The notes below the pieces were generated by a model. That model had not been told where the DNA came from, searched no databases, and worked only from the letters and a program-made list of their open reading frames with translations. Of a stretch of 12,435 bases of DNA, positions 1 through 9,720 are shown piece after piece. Position numbers and translations under genes: made by a program. Origin of the DNA: Geosiphon pyriformis (taxonomy: Eukaryota > Glomeromycota > Glomeromycetes > Archaeosporales > Geosiphonaceae); NCBI GenBank assembly GCA_016748015.1, contig JAAOMT010000450.1, positions 12,076-24,510 of the forward strand, written 5' to 3'. Position 1 is the first letter of the stretch. Every line of letters begins with the position of its first letter.

Positions 1-424
1 TTGCGCGTATGTATAAACCTCGATATCTAGCCTCCATTGTTTGCCCCATATAAATCGAGATTGAAAATATAATTCAGCAAAAACTGCATAGACTTTATAA
101 AAAATTCTAATGAGTTTTTTCAGAAAACTCAAACGTTCCATCATGCAAAATGTTAATGTCAATTCCATTATCCCCACCAAAACTCCATGCCTAGTAAATA
201 CAAGCCTCTTATATTTTCAATGTTTGAGAACCTCATCAATCCTTTTTTCCAATTCCGAACGTCCAGCAGAGAACTCTCGGTAAAATTCTTCATCAACCAT
301 TGAACCTTTAATCTTTTCGTTATATGAAATTTGTGATCTTTCATTTTGAGCAACTCAATTGTTAAAAATCTTCCTTTAAAGGAAACTTGAAATTCTTTGT
401 CTAGCCTAACTTTTTCGATTTTCA

Positions 425-480
425 CTGATATTCAAAAATTGTTTCAATTTAAGTTTGATTAGGATGCTTTAGAAACTTAC
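425..480 (-). other. Spliceosomal intron (56 nt) in the decayed gene
   Basis: On the minus strand the intron begins with the strong donor GTAAGT (480-475) and ends ATATCAG (G at 425). A CTAATC branch-point-like element lies about 33 nt before the acceptor. Removing it joins the frame ending NYKLTPNIY to the frame beginning VKIEKVRLDKEF, with a split codon G|TG. Read unspliced, the first frame runs into stops. The length is typical of compact fungal introns. The phase match is the main support. Confidence 0.65.
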
Positions 481-764
481 CATATATGTTTGGGGTTAAT
501 TTGTAATTTTCTTCAAAGCAAGAAGCTCTTTGTGAAACATAAGCATATAATTCAAATTTGTATTACGAGAATCAGTTTTGGGTAACCGTATTTTGTCATG
601 AATGAACAATATTTGTTGATGATGATAAGGAATATCAATGCTCATTGTCTTAAATTTAAAAATCCCTAAAAAATTAATAAACATCCAGACCCATTTTGGA
701 ATAAAAATTTTTTCTTTCTAACCACTCTTCAAATGTTCTCTGCTCCCACCTTTAGCATAGAAAT

Positions 765-903
765 CTATGTTTTAAATTATTAGATTTTTACTCTTATATT
801 AGCTGTAATGAAAGTTAAAGATTAATAATGACATCTTTTGTCGTAGCACATTTCTATCCAGTCTTTCGTTTTGAACGTAGAGTAATTTATTAAATTTACA
901 TAC
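765..903 (-). other. Probable spliceosomal intron (139 nt) in the decayed gene
   Basis: On the minus strand a GTATGT donor (903-898) follows an exon piece ending NIKK, and the acceptor ACATAG (G at 765) precedes FYAKGGSREH. The split codon G|AT reads Asp. An alternative acceptor, TTACAG near 802, would lead straight into stops, so 765 is preferred. The segment itself has dense stops in every frame. Confidence 0.5.
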
Positions 904-967
904 CTTTTTTGATGTTTTTGTCTGGTTGTAAATAAAATAAAGGTAGTTTTGTATCATATTTGTATTA

Positions 968-1746
968 ATTTAAATTATTAATTTTCTTTTTATTTGTTGA
1001 TTTTTTTTGTTCTATGACAATTCATTCCGTGCTCTATCTCACAATCATTTGTGATGGCAAATGGTAAAATTTGTATTTTACTTCCCATTGTAAAATTTTG
1101 CATTATATTCTAAAATAGTCTAAATCCTAACTTGCTCTAGAACATATATTTCTAACTGGGCAAATGAAAATTTGATCCCATTGAAATTTACAAGATCAAG
1201 AAAAATAGTTAAAACCATAAATTTATTGCAACTCTGCATTACCCTCAAAAAGTAACTCTTAATTCGAAATTAAACACAAAATTCAGTATATTTCCGATTT
1301 ACTTTCTTTTAACCAAATAAAGTCTCATATAAAAATATCTAATTGCAACACAAACTAAATAATCTGTGATTAGAAGAGAGCAAAGTCTTAAGAAATACAG
1401 ATAAAACATAATAACAAAATATTATTATAATATTTTAAATTCATGGCTTAATTCTAAAAGAAATTAGAACTTAAAAATATATAAATATTCTAATTCCTTT
1501 TAGTGAAAATGTACTATAATATCTAAAAAATACTTTGTCTTACCCAACAACTTTTCACACTTCTTGTTTTCTTAACAAACATGGTCTTGGTTTTTTTACC
1601 CGTTTTTTGATTCCAATTCCCATAATAAGTAGGGAATTCGCAAAAAAAACTTGTGCTATTTGCTTCCTAAATTTTAGACCGTGCAAAAGGATTAAAAATT
1701 TCTAAACTTTTAAATGGTTTCAATTAATAGCATTTAAGAAAGAGAA
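968..1746. other. Gene-free AT-rich spacer
   Basis: Stops are dense in all six frames and I see no RNA gene or convincing promoter. Near 1058-1100 the motif CAAATTTTAC-CAT occurs twice on the minus strand, which looks like minor repeat structure. Nothing else could be supported. Confidence 0.6.
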
Positions 1747-1937
1747 GTTAACAATATTCCTCAAGATATGGATGGTTCTCAAACTGGTAATAATTTGTCT
1801 GCAAAGATTTTTCACTTCTACCTCAACCTCAATCTTCAACTCGAAACAATGGAGATTCCATTATAAAAATTAATAGTTCACATTTAATTTCTAATAGCAT
1901 TACACGTGTAAATGATTATAGTGCAAATTTACGCTAA
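1747..1937 (+). pseudogene. Possible coding relic, Asn/Ser/Gln-rich fragment
   Basis: This is an island of higher G+C in the AT-rich spacer. The first part (frame of 1747) reads VNNIPQDMDGSQTGNNLSAK. Near the T-run at 1808-1812 the sense appears to move one frame (frame of 1815), to LLPQPQSSTRNNGD and then SITRVNDYSANLR, ending at TAA 1935-1937. G falls mostly at codon positions 1 and 2 and is rare at position 3, as in coding DNA. The upstream frame is closed by TAA just before 1738, so at most this is an exon or fragment. The family is not recognised. In AT-rich DNA a run of about 45 open codons can occur by chance, hence the low confidence. Confidence 0.3.
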
Positions 1938-2238
1938 AGAAACGGTATTTAAAATCATTTAAATAAAACTTATATCTTTTATTACAATTAAAAACATTTC
2001 TTATATTATATTTTCTAATAATTTTTGTAATTAAGTGTGCCTTTTATATGATGTTAACTCATTTTCATTTATTGCTAAATATAATGTTGTCTTTGACAAT
2101 TAACAACTTAATTATCAGAACCATTAAGTTTTTTAAATTATAAAAGAATAGCCAAAATTGGTTGCAACTCTTCAAAATATGGCTTTAATACGAAAATCAA
2201 AAATATATTTTTTTATTGTAAAGAAATACAGTATAGCC

Positions 2239-2252
2239 TATATATATATATA
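2239..2252. repeat. (TA)7 microsatellite
   Basis: Seven perfect TA dinucleotides inside AT-rich spacer. Probably neutral slippage sequence. Confidence 0.9.
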
Positions 2253-2888
2253 CATACAAAAATAATTTATAAACAAAAGATTTTTGTAAAAAGTTTAAAG
2301 GTGTTATATTTTATAAATTATACAAAAATATTTTTTACAGTAGAAATTAGTAACCACTTATTCAAATGAGTTAATATCAATATTATATGTAATTAAAATT
2401 TGTTTAATATAAAGTAAATAATACTTTATTTTTACATGTGTATTTCTGGAATTTATGTGTTAAAACACTAAGCTCTGCTTATTTTGGTGTATTAACTATA
2501 CTAGTGCTGATACAAATACAAAACTCCTTGAAAAAAAAATTTAACATATTATTTAATAAAGCTTTAAAAAACTCTCTTTAATAACAATTAATTCATATTT
2601 TATCTCTTATCCTTTATCTTTTATCCAAATTATGGAAAACAAAAAAATTAATAAAAAACATCTATATACTCATAATCACAACCTGTGTGAATTTTGTCAA
2701 AAAAATACTCAATAAATATAATGCAATATTTTTTGAAAAACTTTTCAAGTAGTTGATAAAATTAATAAATAATAATTATTGAAATATTTTTATAAAGTAT
2801 ATATTTATATAAACCCTATATATGATAAAACTTTAACCATATTAATTATAATATTTATACATATATTTTTCAATATAATAAAATATAC

Positions 2889-2907
2889 TTTTATTTATTT
2901 ATTTATT
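2889..2907. repeat. (TTTA)n tetranucleotide tract
   Basis: About four and a half tandem TTTA units in gene-free DNA. Confidence 0.85.
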
Positions 2908-3388
2908 ACAAAAGAATATTTTTTCACATACAACTGAGAAAATACGTTTTTATTTATCTTTAAATTAGTGTGTTTAAACATATTTACTACATTAAAAGTT
3001 GCAATTTAATACAAAACCAAATTAAAATATAATAAAGTTGGAAAAAATAAATATCTTAAAGTTTTTTCTATAAGTATAAAACTATTAATATTAATACAAT
3101 AATAGCAATTGCAATTAGAGAAAATTATATTTTTAAAATATTTTATTTTGAAAATATCATTTTAAAAATAGTCTCTAAAATTTCGAAATTTTGGAATAGA
3201 TTTTTCTTTAAGTTTAAACTAAATTTTTTTGGCTAGTTAATTATTTCTACTTTTATTACATGTAATTGGTTCAAAATAATCTTGAATATATTTTTACAGT
3301 TAAAAACAATAGTTTTATTAATTATTACACGTATTAGCCAATGATATCATATAGTTAGCCACCCTATTTTTAGATAATAATTATTGCA

Positions 3389-3436
3389 ATGATCAATAAC
3401 CTAATCATTGACTTAGTTACTGACCTAATTGTTGAC
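3389..3436 (+). repeat. Degenerate 12-bp tandem repeat, four units
   Basis: Four contiguous 12-mers start at 3389, 3401, 3413 and 3425. The three right-hand units share a core of TAAT/TAGT, two variable bases, then TTGAC or CTGAC; the best pair is CTAATCATTGAC and CTAATTGTTGAC. The first unit matches the second at about 8 of 12 positions. The array ends 12 bp before a TATATAAG box, as upstream activating repeats do in promoters or in the U3 part of an LTR. The function is inferred only. Confidence 0.5.
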
Positions 3437-3448
3437 CACTTTGAATAC

Positions 3449-3456
3449 TATATAAG
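3449..3456 (+). promoter_or_regulatory. TATA box-like element TATATAAG
   Basis: A consensus TATATAAG lies just downstream of the 12-bp repeats. An AATAAA follows at 3499-3504, as in the U3-R arrangement of LTRs. The only ATG immediately downstream (about 3484) opens a 12-codon frame, so no gene is attached now. In DNA this AT-rich a TATA match alone is weak; the combination with the repeats is the argument. Confidence 0.3.
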
Positions 3457-3554
3457 TGATGAGTTTTTCAACTATAGAAAGACATGTTGAATCAAAGTAA
3501 TAAAATAACAACTATTATCTAATACTTCTTTTATATTGCTTATTTCCCTTTTCC

Positions 3555-3598
3555 AATTCTTTATCTTCAAATATCTGAAAATCTGTAGATAAAGAATT
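3555..3598. repeat. Perfect 12-bp inverted repeat (hairpin), 20-nt loop
   Basis: The left arm AATTCTTTATCT (3555-3566) is the exact reverse complement of the right arm AGATAAAGAATT (3587-3598). Pairing continues by two bases after one mismatch into the loop. It lies about 100 bp downstream of the TATATAAG/repeat module, so it could be an RNA hairpin of a transcript starting there or a transposon remnant. Confidence 0.7.
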
Positions 3599-4536
3599 AT
3601 TTGTTGGCATTCACATATCTGATCTTTTTTTCTTCTTGATTTGTATTGTTAATTAGCCTAAAAAGTGATTGCTTGCTCTTGTAATTCATTGAATAAAAAA
3701 ATGATTAAAAAGCACAACAATACCTGTTATTGATTCTAAGAATTGTTAAATGAGACATAAAATAATAACAGCAGTGTTATTTTGTTAACAATTATTAAAT
3801 ATTTTTTTACCTTCAGATTTTTCAGAAAAGATTAAACGACTGTAATTTTGAGACTGATCATGCACATTGAATTCTTACAACTTTAATTTGTTCTTTTGAT
3901 TGAATTTTTTTTTTGATCATTTCTATCACTTTTAATAGTCTTTTTATTTGCTATTCATTAGCTTGTTACTCCAACCCGTAACAATATTATCAAAATAAAT
4001 ACATTTTTTCAAGAATATTCAATCTATTAATGCAAGAATATTGATTGTTTAAATAGTCAATTAATATTATATAAAAGATTTTATATCTTTCTATTTACTT
4101 TTTTGAATATTTAGCTTTTTTAATAATATTTTTAATCGATTGAATAGAGAATCAACTTTTTAATTGATTAGGAAAATAACAATCCAATTTCCTATTTCAG
4201 ATTAGGTTTAATTACTGTGCTTTTAAATATCTAACAATAAAAAACTTTTTACTCCAAAAAATGATTTGATTACAAAAACATTACTTAGAAATATAAAATT
4301 TATTTAACTATTCAAGATTATTTTAAATAGGTCAAAATTTAAGTATTATAAAAAATAGAAATCAATTTGAAATAAATTTTAAAATTAAAAAGAGAAAATT
4401 TTGGTAGCTAATTGAATTACAAATCTTTTTTTGACATTTAATAAGATATTATTTTAGATTTATTAAGCTAGCTTGATTGCTTATGTTAATAAATTAAGGG
4501 CTTCTGTTTATCATATTTCTAAAAGTTAAAAATTTA
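3599..4536. other. Gene-free AT-rich spacer
   Basis: No frame is open long enough to be considered. CAAGAATATT occurs twice about 20 bp apart near 4010-4042. No other structure could be supported. Confidence 0.55.
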
Positions 4537-5230
4537 ATGGTAAATACATGTAACGAGGATAGTATAATTGATTTTGTTGAAAAAAATAATATTCCATTTT
4601 TTTATTAATTAAAAAATAATAGTAATAGTGATAGATTTCTTTTAGCTAAAAATAAGATAATTTCTTTGACACTTTAAACATTATTTCTACAGTTCATGAA
4701 AATAAAGATTGAAATTTAGAGAAAACAGAAATAATAAGCTTTTATTTATAAAATCATTAAAACTGAGGCAAAATATCTTTGCAAAGAATTCTTATGTAAA
4801 GCTAAATAATAGAACTATTAAAGTAGATGTTTAATCAAAAATATAAAAATTATTTTGTTTTTATCGATAATTATTTTGTGAAAGACCTACAATATAATGA
4901 AGTCATTAAAAAAATTCGTAGAAATTTAAAACAGGTAGATTTTTCATTTATTTAATTAAAAAATGCTAAATTAATAAGTAATTTTAGTTTTAGCAAGTCA
5001 GTAATTCAAAACATAAAAGTTAAAATGCTAGAAATATTTTGCAAAACATAATTTTTAATATTATAAGTTTTGTTTTAAATCTTATTAAAGAACAATGTAG
5101 AAAAAAAATGTCCAAATATTTGAATAATTCATATAATTTATGAAAAAAGAATGACAAAGTATCTTAATGAAAAGATAGTGCAAATTTGTGATTAAAATTA
5201 ATCTAAAGAAAATATCTTATTAAAAATATT
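4537..5230 (+). pseudogene. Weak coding ghost (uncertain)
   Basis: Several plus-strand pieces read like eroded protein: NTCNEDSIIDFVEKNNIPFFY (ATG at 4537, stop TAA 4606-4608) and, in the frame of 4866, FVKDLQYNEVIKKIRRNLKQ, followed in that frame by YEKRMTKYLNEKIVQICD. In that frame between about 4851 and 5230 my count of G by codon position is about 17, 10 and 8, a coding-like excess at position 1. Stops are mostly TAA and at least one frame change is needed between the first piece and the rest. Open runs of this length are expected by chance in DNA this AT-rich, so this is only a hint. No family is recognised. Confidence 0.15.
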
Positions 5231-5606
5231 CAAATAAAAACTTTAATTTTCATATAATTTATGTTTACACTATTAAAATATAAATTAATTGTTTATGTAT
5301 TATAATTTTTGTACTAATTAATAATGCTAAAGTAAAACTCTTAACTTTATAGATGTTAATTAAAATTGGAATAACAATTTTTAAATAAAGAATATATTTT
5401 TATCAACAGATTTAATATTCCCAATTTTTTGGTTAAAATAGTCGTATTTGAGAAATTGTTTCAATTTAATTTTGGTTTTAGTCTTAATTTTTTATGATCC
5501 ACAAAACAAAAAAAAGACTTCAAATAATTTTTTATTTATAAAATGCTTTTAAATAGATATTATATGTTTTTTTAATTATAGAATATTTATTAAACAAACA
5601 GTTTAA
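5231..5606. other. Gene-free AT-rich spacer
   Basis: Frames are broken by frequent TAA and G shows no codon-position bias in the frame I checked (about 5340-5510). No RNA gene or repeat was recognised. Confidence 0.5.
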
Positions 5607-5702
5607 GATGTTATAATATGTTTACCGTATAAAGAATTTAAAAATTTTAAAGCTGAATCTGGATTTAAAATGACAATTCAGAATGTTTTTATCGGATTTT
5701 CT
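5607..5702 (+). pseudogene. Short possible coding relic (uncertain)
   Basis: A 32-codon open stretch includes LPYKEFKNFKAESGFKMTIQ and ends at TAG 5703-5705, with stop TAA just upstream. G is concentrated at codon position 1 (about 8 against 3 and 3). It is in the same frame as the piece around 4866-5230, which may be coincidence. Too short to assign. Confidence 0.12.
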
Positions 5703-5705
5703 TAG

Positions 5706-6478
5706 CACAAGTTTTTATGATCAACATCCTATATAAGAGTAACTTGCAAATATTATAGCACTATTTGATTTTATTTAAATTTTTTGGAAATGCAATATTT
5801 GTAAACAAATAAATCAATTCAAAAAGCATTTTCTTGGTTTTAAGAATATTATTGCTTTCATTATAATTTATAGTTTAGAAAAAAACATGAAAATTGCAAA
5901 AGTTCATAAACAAATAATATTTTGGAAAAAAAGTCAAGCCAAAATTTGCTCAAAAACTCTTAAAATAATTTAAACATATGATTAGACAAAACTTTGCTTC
6001 AGAAAATATTTTTTCTTAAGGCATTTTTAAATTTTTAAATTTAAACTTAAAATAAAAATATTAATAAATTATTTTAGTGATTAATTTTTTTTTAATATTG
6101 ATATACTTTTTTATTAAATTAAATACAAAACTTTTTAGATTAAAATATAATATAATATGATATACTTTTTATAAATTATCAAAAGTGGGTTTTTTTTAAA
6201 TTACAAGTTTATATATCTAAAAAATAAAAATTTTAGCTAATCAAAAAAAATTTTTCAATAAATATTTAATAAAAAACTCTTACAATTAAAGAAATTTGTT
6301 TATCAAATTTGACTTTGAAAAAGTAGTTGCATGCAAAATTGTTTATTTAGAAATAGATTTGTGAAAAAAATAATTATTAGAAAACCAAATATTTTTATAT
6401 TACATTAACCATATTTTCTGCTTAAAAAGCATTTTGTACACCAATTTTTAAAACTCATTAATTATATGTTTTATGTGA
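5706..6478. other. Gene-free AT-rich spacer up to the LINE 3' junction
   Basis: Long A and T runs with stops in all frames. In the frame continuing from the previous relic, G shows no codon-position bias, so there is no coding signal. The right edge is the insertion point of the LINE poly(A) tail. Confidence 0.55.
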
Positions 6479-6493
6479 TTTTTTTTTTTTTTT
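6479..6493 (-). other. LINE poly(A) tail (15 nt)
   Basis: A run of 15 T on the plus strand is A15 on the element strand, immediately after GAATAAA. It marks the 3' end made by target-primed reverse transcription. The flanking sequence beyond it drops at once to the AT-rich background. Confidence 0.85.
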
Positions 6494-6616
6494 ATTCAGT
6501 TTAACGAGTGTGGTCCAATCACTATCTAGGAACATACAACATATACACATCATAAACTAAACATAACTCACACACTAATGACATATGACCAGCCACTCGG
6601 GCCAATGAAGACAATA
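6494..6616 (-). other. LINE 3' untranslated region
   Basis: About 120 bp lies between the TAG ending ORF2 and the poly(A) tail. It has no open frame. An AATAAA polyadenylation signal directly abuts the tail. In LINEs this region is where the element's reverse transcriptase recognises its RNA. Confidence 0.7.
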
Positions 6617-7111
6617 CTACAAATCCTCTACCACTAATACCATACCACCTAAGCCTGTAAAAAGCAAACAACCAGGACATGTGCCAGAATAAAGACTTTT
6701 AATCTTATCCAAACTAAGTAATCTAACAACCCCACTACTCATCATATTTACTATAGCCCTATTCAAGTGTACCAAACTACTGTCGGTAGCTATAAGCCCC
6801 ATCTTTTCCACACACGCATGATGCTCAGATCTCTTATACCACACCACAGACCTGTAGATTGAGACAAAGTCCCTCACAAAATTAACTACCAACGAACTGG
6901 CATGTTCAGGGCCAGAAAAAGCACCCAACACTTCATAAAATCAACCAGCAAGAACAAAACCTTTTGCCAGCATGAAGTAAAAGCCATCATCACACGCACA
7001 CAAAGTGAGATTCTGGACAACAGTCGAAAAAAAAGCAGCAATGCCAGTCAGCGATGACCACAATGCATAAAACTTGGACAAAATTTTGACATGGGTCATC
7101 AAATCAAAGGA

Positions 7112-7159
7112 ACACATAAAAGAATAATCAGATGTATCAACCAAATTACAAAATAAACA
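7112..7159 (-). other. C-terminal Cys/His zinc-binding-like motif (ORF2), His replaced by Tyr
   Basis: The sequence reads CLFCNLVDTSDYSFMC, that is C-x2-C-x7-Y-x3-C. Related LINE ORF2 proteins have a C-terminal CCHC-type motif with His at the Tyr position (7124-7126). CAT->TAT is a C->T transition. In other LINEs this region contributes to RNA binding during integration. Confidence 0.55.
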
Positions 7160-7499
7160 CTTATCATTTGGGTAAGATTTGTAGTAAACATACTTGCGGG
7201 TAGCCACAGACAAATGGCCATACAATAACTTTATGAAATATGTCCTCAATGCCGCCGAATAAAGGCTTGTAGAGCCAGAGACCATGTGTTTATTTGGGTG
7301 CCAAACTGCAAAAATTTTTTCCAATTCACTACATTGACATTACAAATGTTGCGAATTACATAATTCAGTTCGTTTTCATAATGCACCCAGTACAACATCC
7401 AAAAGAAGTCTCTGACGAAGTGTCAAATGTTACATGACAGCGCCAAACTATCAGCCACAAGAAAATATTCCTTAACAAAAGTATGAAAAGAAGCACCAC

Positions 7500-7905
7500 T
7501 ATGGCAGGCATCAGAAGTGATAATATCAGCATGGTCATTCTCCAGAACACCAGAATGGCCTTTGACTTTGTTTCAGAACACCACAAATAATTTACTGGAG
7601 ATTATATTGGCGATGTGACATTACTCCATCCACAAATTGTTCCTGAAATCAGGCCGCATCAGAAGTGACTTACCAATACAAGCAGAAATAGCAGCCTGGC
7701 TATCAGAATAAATAATGACAGTGCAACCTGAAGGGACACAAGTGAAAGTGAGAGCAATAGTCTTGAGCTTAGACATAGTAAAAACCATGATACCAGAGAC
7801 ACTAGCCCCAACACCATAACCAACGTCAGAAAAAAATGCAGCAGCACCAGTAACAACAGAGCCAGAACCAAAATGTTTTACCAATCCATTTGTGTACATA
7901 TTGAA
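7500..7905 (-). other. RNase H domain (ORF2), two catalytic residues lost
   Basis: The usual TDGS is TNGL (Asn codon 7888-7890) and the second-position Glu is Lys in MSKLKTIAL (codon 7768-7770). The third Asp survives in YSDSQAAI (codon 7702-7704), as do His in VKGHSG (7555-7557) and the last Asp in HADI (7525-7527). Stops at 7621-7623 and 7573-7575 split it. RNase H would have removed RNA from the RNA-DNA hybrid. Confidence 0.85.
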
Positions 7906-8769
7906 AGAAACCAAACCAGATTTATGAAAAAAAACTGCAGCCTCACCGACAACATTAGCAATTGTATGGTCGACAGAGCTGGCACAAGAAGCAGGAAGCA
8001 CAAAGCTGGTTTTAGGAGAATAGTTGTTCAAAAACTGAGCAGCTAGACTGAACCAAATTGGAACAGGGCTATGAGAATCAAGACATTTCCAATGCTTAAA
8101 ACACTTCTAATCAAAGCAAACACCACTTTTGTTCAAAAGCTGCTTGACAAAAGCAATTCTATAATGCTTAAGAGAACAAAACACACCAAAAAAACCACCA
8201 GCGCCAAGGATATTAGACATAGGCATTCCCACAGTACGGCGAAAAGCACTTGGCAAAACAGAGAATGACAGTCCACAAAATGAAAAAATTTTTACCAATC
8301 TGGTCAAAAAATTGTTTTTAAGATCAACTTGTAACTTGATAGAACAACACAGCAGATGGACAAGTGACCAGCTTGCGACTTGTAAATTCAAACAATAATG
8401 AATAAAAAGCCAGCTCATAATACTAAGAGCATTTGCAAAATTAACAATGAATAATGACTTACCCTCAGCCTGAACTTGGCCAAATAGTTTAATGCCATAC
8501 AAAGCAGGATGTAATAATGCAGCAGTAGGAAAGTTATGGGAAAGGTGTGCCTTAATTTTTAAGCTTTTTCTAACAACAGCATCCCACTTAGAGCACACAT
8601 TGTTAGAAATGAAACTGAATTGAGTCCTGTAGCTGATAATAGGCTGCAGGACAGACAAAACTAAATAACAAAACTACTTATCAGAGATAGCCTTGTGCAG
8701 AATTGTGTTTGAAAAAAACCAAACATCTGAATGTGCCTTAAGTAGACTAGGTTTTGAAAAGCCCTCTGT

Positions 8770-9720
8770 AGACAAAAATATGTCCAGATAATGATGAGAT
8801 TTACCCTTTTTAGCTATAGCTATTGGTAAGCCACAAATAGACAAAAAAACATTCTTCACTCTCTGATTAATAGGAATGACAACAGTTTTGTCTGTGTTAA
8901 TTGAGATATTATTAAGAGTAAAAAACTTGCTAGCAATGTTCAAGATAGACTGAGTGGTGGCATGACTGCTGCTTATCCAAATTGTGTCATTCATGAAAGC
9001 ACTAGCAGCAAAGAATGAGATCATCCCAGCCTGTGATTTCACTTGACCAGACCTAGCAACAAAATGAGAACCAATTCTGTAACCAAAAAACTTCTCATAT
9101 CTCTTGACCTTACACAGAAGAGGGTTGTAAAAGATCTTCCATAGAAGCGGGGAAAACACTTCATCCTGATCCAGTCTATTCAACAACCTGTAACTATCAG
9201 AAAGGCCAAAGTCCGTCATAATCCTGTTAGTCCTGCCCAAATAAATATTTCCGAAAAAACCAATAAATCTTTTACACATCTTGATATGTCTTAGTCTAGC
9301 TTTCAAGTGAAACCACCTTACTGAGTCATAAGCCTTATACATGTCTTGCAAAACCAGTGAAAGCTTCCTCTCTTTTTCCAGAGTGTTTTCTATAATAAAC
9401 CTAACAACAAACACAGAGGATTAAGTAGAAGTATCTTTTAAAACCAAGAAATTGTCACCTCTAAGAACATTGAAATTATTACAAGCCGAGGAAATTTGGT
9501 CAGACAAAATTTTTGACAAAATTTTCTGTGCAGTCTCAATTAAAGCAATTAGACATGTATTTGTAAAAAAACCCTCTCAGTCATAGGGCTTGGGGATCAT
9601 AGAAACTCAGGTGCACTTCCAAAAGGTTGGAATATTACCAGAAACCAAGCAAGTATTCAACAAGGTCAAAAGACAACTCAAAACAATCTTATCGCAATGC
9701 TTTCAAAGTTCATTTGAAAT
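8770..9720 (-). other. Reverse transcriptase domain (ORF2), active site mutated
   Basis: Motif A is QDMYKAYDSV, with the catalytic Asp kept (codon 9343-9345). The region usually reading GLDQGEVFSPLLW reads RLDQDEVFSPLLW. The catalytic Asp-Asp pair is Asn-Asp in AFMNDT (Asn codon 8989-8991, AAT), so metal binding is lost. NEL(stop)KH and MIPKPYD(stop) lie at its N-terminal edge, and HYLDIFLSTEG follows at the thumb side. Stops at 9703, 9607, 9577 and 9421 interrupt it. Confidence 0.9.

Larger units (their letters stand above)
1..964 (-). pseudogene. Decayed multi-exon protein-coding gene (unknown family), partial
   Basis: I do not recognise this protein. Reading leftward on the minus strand, three coding pieces (about 964-904, 764-481 and 424-1) are separated by two GT-AG introns whose phases match: AAA AAA G|AT TTC and TAT G|TG AAA. 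Piece 1 ends LFYLQPDKNIKK. Piece 2 includes FEEWLERKNFYSKMGLDVY, HHQQILFIHDKIRLPKTDSR and YAYVSQRASCFEENYKLTP. Piece 3 includes KVRLDKEFQVSFKG and, one frame over, GIDINILHDGTFEFSEKTH, and remains open to the window edge. Signs of death are single-base frame breaks near 731-733, 658-662, 564, 179-182 and 99-104, plus in-frame stops TAA 674-676 and TAG 107-109, both explicable as Gln codons hit by C->T. The frame breaks lie in short A/T runs, so sequencing error is an alternative for them but not for the stops. The piece is soluble-looking, with no signal peptide or membrane segment. A TAA at 965-967 closes the frame upstream, so the true 5' end is unknown. Confidence 0.6.
1938..3388. other. 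Gene-free, extremely AT-rich spacer
   Basis: About 1.4 kb of roughly 80-85% A+T with stops every few codons in all frames. It contains two small simple-sequence tracts, listed separately. No gene, RNA gene or clear transposon end was found. Confidence 0.6.

Noticed and set aside
496-684. Stand-alone small protein at 684-496 (minus)
   Set aside because: It is part of the second exon of the decayed gene; its stop arises only after a frame change near 564, and its Met is not a likely true start.
3300-3720. Intact or solo LTR
   Set aside because: No TG...CA ends, primer-binding site, polypurine tract or target duplication could be found, so only a promoter-like module is reported.
5706-6060. 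Continuation of a coding ghost, because every stop could be a former Gln codon
   Set aside because: G is not enriched at codon position 1 in this frame (about 8, 12 and 12), so the impression is explained by AT-rich composition.
968-6478. Origin from an AT-rich bacterial endosymbiont or mitochondrial plasmid
   Set aside because: No bacterial, rRNA, tRNA or polymerase gene is seen; composition alone is no evidence, and the neighbours are a spliced gene relic and a LINE.
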